Assembly (NCBI RefSeq): GCF_028687615.1
Contig: NZ_JAQTZU010000012.1
Span: 1-64,000 of the forward strand
Origin: Methylovulum sp.
GTDB taxonomy: Bacteria > Pseudomonadota > Gammaproteobacteria > Methylococcales > Methylomonadaceae
DNA length: 64,000 nt
Reading direction: 5' to 3'
In this document: positions 58,937-64,000 of the stretch, one piece after another
Layout: each line of letters starts with the position of its first letter
Numbering within the stretch: the first letter of the stretch is position 1
Notes under the pieces: model-generated
What the model was told of the DNA's origin: nothing
Databases searched by the model: none
What the model saw: the letters and a program-made list of their open reading frames with translations, nothing else
Translations under genes and position numbers: made by a program

Positions 58937-60838
58937 ATGTCGATCCGGTACAGCCACTTTTTAAAACTTAGTTTATGCGTCGGTGCCGTATTGGCAGGAT
59001 GCACGTCCACAAGGCAACTTGCCGTTGATTATCCCGGCGCCGGGACGGACGACCCCAAGTCCGCGCAATCGGTTAAAACGCGCCCGTTTCAGGCCTTGCC
59101 AGATTTTCAGTCCATAGATGGCGACGATTATTATGTGCGGCTGATTGCCGAGTTTGATTTTAAAGGCGACAACGCCTTAAGAGACGGTTGCGATAGCATG
59201 GCGCCGTCGTTTAGCAAAAATGATTTGTCGTCCGCGCTGATTTTCAATGTCCGTAACAGCATCCTCAAATTTAACACCGAAGCCGTTGGCTATTCTTACC
59301 AAACCATAAGCGGGAAGTGCAATTTTAAATTTGATGCCAAAAAGCAAAACTTGACCCCTTGGATGCGCTTGGATGCCGGCAAGGAAACCCAAGTGGACTA
59401 CAGCGTTTATTCCAGTGCCAATAGCGATGTGGATGTGATGGGGCTGGTCAACAAGGCCACGGCGGCCAGCAGCTTGCTGGCATTTACCGGTGTGGGCATG
59501 GGCGTTGCCGTGTTGGGGCAGTTTGCCGGACAATGGTTCACCAATAATCAACAAAACCAAACGGTCCAAGCACCAACGCCCGCCGCTAACCACAGCGCGG
59601 AAATCCACTCCTTGCCCGCATTCGTTAGCTACACAGATAAAAGCGGCGCGCTCTATGAAACCGTGTTCAAAGTCCACGCCGTCACCGAAGGCGGTGCCAA
59701 CATTCTGGGGGCGGACATCAAGCCGCTAGGTGAACTGAGGGTTTATCCAGAAATTACCGCATCCATGTTGCTTAAAACTAAGGCGGGCGGCCTGCCCGAT
59801 GCGCGTGACCTTTCCTTGGCGGAACTCAGCCAGTCAGCCATGAAATCGGCAACGGGCGACATCAATTTGCAACAATTGATCGGACAGTCCAAGCATCCAG
59901 AAAAACCCAATTTGCAACCGGATTGGAACAATTACGAAGACGTGCACAGCAATTGCCGCAAGATAAAAGTAGTCATGAAAGACTTGGGCTTCAACAAATT
60001 TGACCGTAACGCTTATATTTACTACTTTCTCTTAAACAGTGCCGACTGGAAAAACTACAATGTCCCGGCGCAAAAAGTGGGGGCCGATGACATCAACGCC
60101 AAAACCCTACAAAGCTACCGTAGCAAAAACTTTGGCAACTGCCTCATCAGCGATGATTTTGCCGCCATGAAAGCTATGGGGCTCAGCGTCAACACAGAAT
60201 CCGATTGGGCGCAGATGGGCGATTCCAGCCAGAAAAAAGAACAGTTCTTTATGCCGCTTAAATCCATAGAACGCCAACTGCTTACCGTACTTAAAAACAC
60301 CAACCAGGCAGAAATGGAAAGCCAAATCTATCCGTTGATAAACACGTTTGCCAAAGGCGATGGCACGGTGTTGTTGCAAAACCACCTAGGTGATTTTGGT
60401 TTGGAAAAATTATTGCAGCCGGCAACACCGATTGCACCCGTGCCAGCAGCAGAGCAAACGGCAAGCCCAAAAGCCCCGGCTATTGCCCCAACAACCATTG
60501 CCACACCCGCCCCTATTCCGGGCGAAGGCTTAATTATCACTGCCCGCCAGTTGGTGCAAGTGTTTTTGGGCTTGGCATTCAACGAACTGAGTTGTGCGCG
60601 GGTTGTCCCTGAGCAGATGGGCAAGTCAACGGCAACTGCCGGCATACTGCTGTTCGCCACCAAAGAAGGCAGTCCGCGTGCCAAAGGAGGGGCGATGGAG
60701 TTTGAATTTTCGGGTGGAAAAATTAACCGCATTGCCTTCCAATCACCCAGCTACCGCGATTTTGAACAAGATGCCATCGACCACCCGGAGATTGGCGGCT
60801 GCCGCGTCGATCCTGCTTTATTGACAAAGTTACATTAA
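58937..60838 (+). CDS. Large lipoprotein of unknown function
   Basis: 633 residues. Lipobox VLAGC (Cys 22), then a long mature protein with scattered Cys residues, one hydrophobic stretch (~173-195, LLAFTGVGMGVAVLGQFAG) that could be a membrane-associated loop, a Pro/Ala-rich linker (~500-520) and a C-terminal ~110-residue domain. No known domain is evident. It is not part of the polyene pathway by sequence, though it is next to it. Confidence 0.75.
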   Translation: MSIRYSHFLKLSLCVGAVLAGCTSTRQLAVDYPGAGTDDPKSAQSVKTRPFQALPDFQSIDGDDYYVRLIAEFDFKGDNALRDGCDSMAPSFSKNDLSSALIFNVRNSILKFNTEAVGYSYQTISGKCNFKFDAKKQNLTPWMRLDAGKETQVDYSVYSSANSDVDVMGLVNKATAASSLLAFTGVGMGVAVLGQFAGQWFTNNQQNQTVQAPTPAANHSAEIHSLPAFVSYTDKSGALYETVFKVHAVTEGGANILGADIKPLGELRVYPEITASMLLKTKAGGLPDARDLSLAELSQSAMKSATGDINLQQLIGQSKHPEKPNLQPDWNNYEDVHSNCRKIKVVMKDLGFNKFDRNAYIYYFLLNSADWKNYNVPAQKVGADDINAKTLQSYRSKNFGNCLISDDFAAMKAMGLSVNTESDWAQMGDSSQKKEQFFMPLKSIERQLLTVLKNTNQAEMESQIYPLINTFAKGDGTVLLQNHLGDFGLEKLLQPATPIAPVPAAEQTASPKAPAIAPTTIATPAPIPGEGLIITARQLVQVFLGLAFNELSCARVVPEQMGKSTATAGILLFATKEGSPRAKGGAMEFEFSGGKINRIAFQSPSYRDFEQDAIDHPEIGGCRVDPALLTKLH

Positions 60839-60925
60839 CCGTTAACATTGCGTTCAACAACTCCAAACCATCAGCAACTAAACCATCAACAACTCCAAAC
60901 CTTACCAAATAAAAAGGAAAACCTA

Positions 60926-61327
60926 ATGCGCACCAAACTACTTCGGGTCAGCTTGTTTTTATTTATCGGAATAATAACGGCTTGCGCTTCTTCATCGAAC
61001 AAAGCCAGCAAGCAATCCTCCAACAACAATAACAACGAAGCCCAGCAGATCATTGGCAATATTCCGTCAAACAGCCCGTTTGCTAAAATTAAAATCGGCA
61101 TGCCATTCAAACAAGTGCATGATTTGATAGGCGAGCCTACGGACACAGGAAGCCATGCGACCGGAAAAGCCTTTGTCCCCTTTTATTTTGGCAGTGATGT
61201 CATGCGCATGGAAGACCTGTATAAGGGTTTGGGGCGCATTGTTTATTCTGGCGCAGGTATGGGAGGGGTCAATTTTAAGGTTCACCAAATCATTTACGAT
61301 CCTAGTGAAGACGGCTACAACAATTGA
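60926..61327 (+). CDS. Small lipoprotein
   Basis: 133 residues: lipobox IITACAS, an Asn/Ser-rich linker, then a compact domain with FAKIKIGMPFKQVHDLIGEP, reminiscent of the BamE/SmpA-type pattern though the assignment is loose. AAGGAAA precedes ATG 60926; the in-frame ATG at 60848 lies in a short repeat of CCATCAGCAACT-like units. It lies 87 bases after the larger lipoprotein and may form an envelope pair with it. Confidence 0.7.
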   Translation: MRTKLLRVSLFLFIGIITACASSSNKASKQSSNNNNNEAQQIIGNIPSNSPFAKIKIGMPFKQVHDLIGEPTDTGSHATGKAFVPFYFGSDVMRMEDLYKGLGRIVYSGAGMGGVNFKVHQIIYDPSEDGYNN

Positions 61328-61671
61328 TTTTATTAAGATTTTGTTGCACAAATTTACAAAAGGCGCAGACAGTCTGATTGGAGGACAAAGCTAGCCTGCC
61401 AAATGGATAAATTGCTTATCAGGGTTTGGCTAAAAATAACTTCCCTAAATCAGCGATGTTTAGGGAAGGCTTGGTCGTTCCAACGAGGAAGATAATCATC
61501 AAACAGGACCGTCATGGTTTTGGGAAAATCTGTAGCGCACTTTTTGCCCGTCGCATAGAACCCCGTCAAAATTGATGCCTTTCATCGGCACGACAAGCCG
61601 TGCTATTCGCCCTGCAAGCTTTTTCTGATCTACGTTATAATGTGACGAATTCATTCAGGCAACGGTAAGCA
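61328..61671. promoter_or_regulatory. 344-base gap with hairpin and YciO-gene promoter
   Basis: A half family D element at 61423-61440 leads into the hairpin CTTCCCTAAA/TTTAGGGAAG (61440-61468). A promoter candidate upstream of the next gene has CTGCAA (61612) and TATAAT (61636-61641) spaced by 18 bases, in the string TACGTTATAAT. Confidence 0.5.
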
Positions 61672-62295
61672 ATGGCCCAGTTAATTGAAGTTCATCACGA
61701 AAACCCCCAGTTGCGGCTAATCCAACGTGCCGTTGCGATAATCCAACAAGGCGGGGTCATCGCGTATCCCACCGATTCATCCTACGCGCTGGCTTGCCAT
61801 ATTGGTGATAAACAGGCGATGGACACCATCCGCCGTATCCGGCAATTGGATGACAAACATGATTTCACGCTGGTTTGCAAAGATTTGACGCAAGTCTCGA
61901 TGTTCACCAAAATCGGCAATGATGCGTTCCGCTTGATCAAGGCCCTGACCCCTGGCCCGTTCACGTTTATCCTTGATGCCACCAAAGAAGTCCCGCGCCG
62001 CTTGCAACATCCCAAGAAAAAAACGATTGGCATCCGCATTCCTGACCATCCGGTCGCACAAATGCTGGTCAAGGAACTGGATGAAGCCCTGTTCAGCACA
62101 ACCTTGAGTTTGCCTGGCGAAGATGAAGCACTGACCGATCCTTATGACATCAAGGAAAGGCTGGATCATGAACTGGATTTAGTGATCGATGCGGGCATCA
62201 TACATTTTGAACAAACCACCATGATCGAATTTACCAGCAATGGCCCCGTCATCGTCAGGCAAGGCAAAGGCATTGCCACTATGCTGACCCAATAG
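61672..62295 (+). CDS. yciO: YciO/Sua5/YrdC-family protein
   Basis: 207 residues with the YrdC nucleotide-binding core: GGVIAYPTDSSYALAC, KPGPFTFIL-like TPGPFTFILDATK and IGIRIPDHP. The threonylcarbamoyl-AMP synthase family (TsaC/Sua5) uses threonine, bicarbonate and ATP in tRNA t6A formation; YciO is a divergent branch of unclear activity. KQAMDTIRRIRQLDDKHDF identifies the YciO-like form. Promoter TACGTTATAAT lies 31 bases upstream. Confidence 0.85.
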   Translation: MAQLIEVHHENPQLRLIQRAVAIIQQGGVIAYPTDSSYALACHIGDKQAMDTIRRIRQLDDKHDFTLVCKDLTQVSMFTKIGNDAFRLIKALTPGPFTFILDATKEVPRRLQHPKKKTIGIRIPDHPVAQMLVKELDEALFSTTLSLPGEDEALTDPYDIKERLDHELDLVIDAGIIHFEQTTMIEFTSNGPVIVRQGKGIATMLTQ

Positions 62296-62308
62296 AGGAA
62301 CCACCACC

Positions 62309-62962
62309 ATGATGGATGAATTAACCCTAGTCCAACGTATCATCGTTTGGGCTTTACCGGTTATTTTTGCAATCACCGGACATGAAGCCGCCCACGGCTG
62401 GATGGCGAAAAAATGCGGCGACAACACCGCTTACATGCTGGGGCGTTTGACCTTGAACCCCCTGAAACACATCGACCCGCTGGGCACCTTGATTTTGCCG
62501 GGGCTTTTGCTGATGACCGGCACGGGCTTTATATTTGGTTGGGCAAAACCCGTGCCGGTGAACGGACGGTATTTTAAAAAGCCCTTGCGTGATATGGCTT
62601 TTGTCGCCGCCGCCGGGCCTTGCGCGAATTTGCTGATGGCAATCGCTTGGGCGTTGCTGGCGCGGCTGGGGGTGACCATCGGCATGGAAGCGATTTCCCT
62701 GCCTTTGATTTATACCGGTGTCGCTGGTATTTCAATCAACATCTCGCTGGCTTTGATTAATTTGCTGCCCATCCCGCCCCTTGACGGCAGCCGCATTTTA
62801 ACCGGGCTGCTACCGTACCGCTTAGGCGTGCAATACAACCGGCTTGAACCTTACGGCTTTATTATTTTACTGGTGATGCTGTATACGGAAGTGCTGGGTG
62901 CCGTGCTGCAATATCCTTTGTATCTTGCCCATAATTTGTTCTTTTCGTTGGCTGGGTTGTAA
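62309..62962 (+). CDS. Site-2 protease family (M50) membrane protein
   Basis: 217 residues with about five spans, HEAAH (25-29, the zinc-binding HExxH in the first span) and PPLDGS (the third zinc ligand Asp). It resembles the short YwhC-like rhomboid-independent site-2 proteases. GAGGAA precedes ATG 62309. It may cleave membrane-bound regulators. It shares an upstream intergenic gap of 13 bases with the yciO stop, so it is probably cotranscribed with it. Confidence 0.88.
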   Translation: MMDELTLVQRIIVWALPVIFAITGHEAAHGWMAKKCGDNTAYMLGRLTLNPLKHIDPLGTLILPGLLLMTGTGFIFGWAKPVPVNGRYFKKPLRDMAFVAAAGPCANLLMAIAWALLARLGVTIGMEAISLPLIYTGVAGISINISLALINLLPIPPLDGSRILTGLLPYRLGVQYNRLEPYGFIILLVMLYTEVLGAVLQYPLYLAHNLFFSLAGL

Positions 62963-62997
62963 CCGCCTTTCTGGCTTGAAAAACCAGAAAAACCTGC

Positions 62998-63020
62998 AAG
63001 CTGGAATGGGTTTGTAACCC
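62998..63020. repeat. Hairpin GGAATGGGTT/AACCCATCCC
   Basis: A near-perfect stem related to the hairpins in the mxaF-mxaJ gap, in the 106-base space before scpA. No T-tract follows. Confidence 0.6.
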
Positions 63021-63068
63021 ATCCCGCTCTGGCATCGGGTTTATCAGGCTAACGCACAACACATAAAC

Positions 63069-63890
63069 ATGACTCCAGCAGACACCGAAATAGCCCCAGA
63101 ATCCCCTGCATTCGCCATCGTCAACGGTACGCCATTCAACCTGCTCCCCGATGATTTGTACATTCCGCCCGACGCGCTGGAAGTGTTTCTGGAATTGTTT
63201 GCAGGGCCTTTGGATTTGTTGCTGTACCTGATCAGAAAACAAAACCTGGACATCATCAACATCCCGATAGCGCAGATCACCCAGCAATACATGGCCTACA
63301 TCCAGCTCATGGGCGATATGAAAATCGAGCTGGCGGCGGATTATCTGGTGATGGCGGCGTGGTTGGCGGAAATCAAATCCAGGATGCTGTTGCCGCGCCC
63401 GCCAGAAGCCGAAGACGAGGAAGACGACCCACGGGCGGCCTTAATCCGTCGCTTGCAAGAGTATGAAACGATAAAATACGCCGCCGAGGCGTTGGAAGCA
63501 TTGCCACGCATGGAACGCGATTTTTTTTGCGTTGACGTGGACACCGCCACAATAGACGTTGAGCAAAGCTTTCCCGAAATTGAAATGGGCGAATTGCTGC
63601 TCGCCTTCAAAGCCGTGTTAAAACGCGCCGAACAACTTAGCCACCACGCCATAACCAAAGAAGCATTATCAGTCCGTGAACGCATGTCTACGATATTGGA
63701 AAGCCTTAAAGGCCCAGATAGCCGATTATTTACAGAATTATTCGCCCGCCGCGAAGGCCGGCACGGCGTGGTGGTCTCCTTTCTTGCTATACTGGAACTC
63801 GGCAAAGAAGGGCTCATCGAAATTATCCAGTCAGAACCCTTCGCCGAGCTGCGCGTTAGAGCCAGCCAAACCGCCCTCGCCAATCATTGA
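63069..63890 (+). CDS. scpA: Segregation and condensation protein A
   Basis: 273 residues with the kleisin features LEVFLELFAGPLDLLLYLIRKQNLDI near the N-terminus, a linker rich in Glu/Asp, and a winged-helix C-terminus (LSVRERMSTIL ... RREGRHGVVVSFLAILELGKEGLIEI). It links SMC heads for chromosome segregation in the nucleoid. scpB follows directly, as in most bacteria. Confidence 0.95.
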   Translation: MTPADTEIAPESPAFAIVNGTPFNLLPDDLYIPPDALEVFLELFAGPLDLLLYLIRKQNLDIINIPIAQITQQYMAYIQLMGDMKIELAADYLVMAAWLAEIKSRMLLPRPPEAEDEEDDPRAALIRRLQEYETIKYAAEALEALPRMERDFFCVDVDTATIDVEQSFPEIEMGELLLAFKAVLKRAEQLSHHAITKEALSVRERMSTILESLKGPDSRLFTELFARREGRHGVVVSFLAILELGKEGLIEIIQSEPFAELRVRASQTALANH

Positions 63891-63906
63891 CTCACCGCCG
63901 GTCAAC

Positions 63907-64000
63907 GTGGAAATCCAGCGCATCGTCGAAGCCATCTTGTTTGCCGCCAAACGGCCAATGACTTGCAAACAAGTGCAACAGGTGTTTCCCGAATTGGAGC
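63907..64000 (+). CDS. scpB: Segregation and condensation protein B, N-terminal fragment (window edge)
   Basis: Codons read VEIQRIVEAILFAAKRPMTC and continue KQVQQVFPELE to the window end, matching the first winged helix of ScpB (typically IEAILFAA...). The true start is uncertain: GTG 63907 is used here, but no ribosome site is clear and an unusual codon upstream in the same frame is possible. It works with ScpA in the SMC condensin complex. Confidence 0.75.
   Translation, partial: MEIQRIVEAILFAAKRPMTCKQVQQVFPELE

Overview
The window comes from a gammaproteobacterial methanotroph or close methylotroph relative, most likely in Methylococcales. The basis is a complete calcium-type methanol dehydrogenase cluster (mxaD, mxaB, mxaFJGI, mxaR, mxaS, mxaA, mxaC, mxaK, mxaL) together with ordinary gammaproteobacterial housekeeping genes (nadC, scpA, scpB, a YciO-type gene) and a large aryl-polyene type pigment cluster. 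The species cannot be fixed from the sequence alone.

Layout. 1-15.4 kb: a perfect 18-copy heptamer array, a small secreted protein, a YchJ-type SEC-C protein, a sulfotransferase-like protein, a membrane-anchored multicopper oxidase, a secreted M23-like protein with 14 RCC1-type repeats and a likely frameshift, an Hsp70-family protein, a 2-Cys peroxiredoxin, an AP2-like protein, a radical SAM protein, nadC and a flavin reductase. 15.4-30.2 kb: a tRNA-Leu with an integrase remnant just downstream, then the methanol oxidation cluster. The dehydrogenase large subunit carries Ala at the position where lanthanide XoxF enzymes carry Asp, so it is MxaF and not XoxF. The cluster is broken up by hairpin-rich repeats, by an unnamed membrane protein gene and by an antisense toxin-antitoxin pair. 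30.9-58.6 kb: about 27 genes, nearly all on the + strand and many overlapping by 1-11 bases, that look like an aryl polyene (APE/xanthomonadin-like) pathway. It has ACPs, acyl activation fused to a dehydratase, an aromatic ammonia-lyase, ketosynthases, a ketoreductase, a second dehydratase, a thioesterase, acyltransferases, a glycosyltransferase, a LolA-like carrier and an MMPL exporter. 58.9-64 kb: two lipoproteins, a YciO/Sua5-type protein, an M50 site-2 protease, scpA and the start of scpB.

The most unusual part is 47.8-55.0 kb, inside the polyene cluster. It holds two flavoproteins with the WxWxIP signature of flavin-dependent halogenases, a separate carrier protein, a stand-alone condensation-domain-like enzyme with an HHxxxDxxG motif, another FAD oxidoreductase and a second adenylate-forming ligase. 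I read this as a carrier-tethered aryl or acyl modification module grafted onto an APE pathway. It may make a halogenated, xanthomonadin-like pigment with an additional ester or amide linkage. That product is inference; the enzyme motifs are visible in the sequence.

A second theme is repeats. At least five families of short palindromic elements fill most of the intergenic space, and they are repeatedly nested one inside another. One pair allows a direct comparison: a 90-bp element (7861-7950) and its 182-bp relative carrying an inner palindrome (29039-29220). No CRISPR array, intact insertion sequence or rRNA gene was found.
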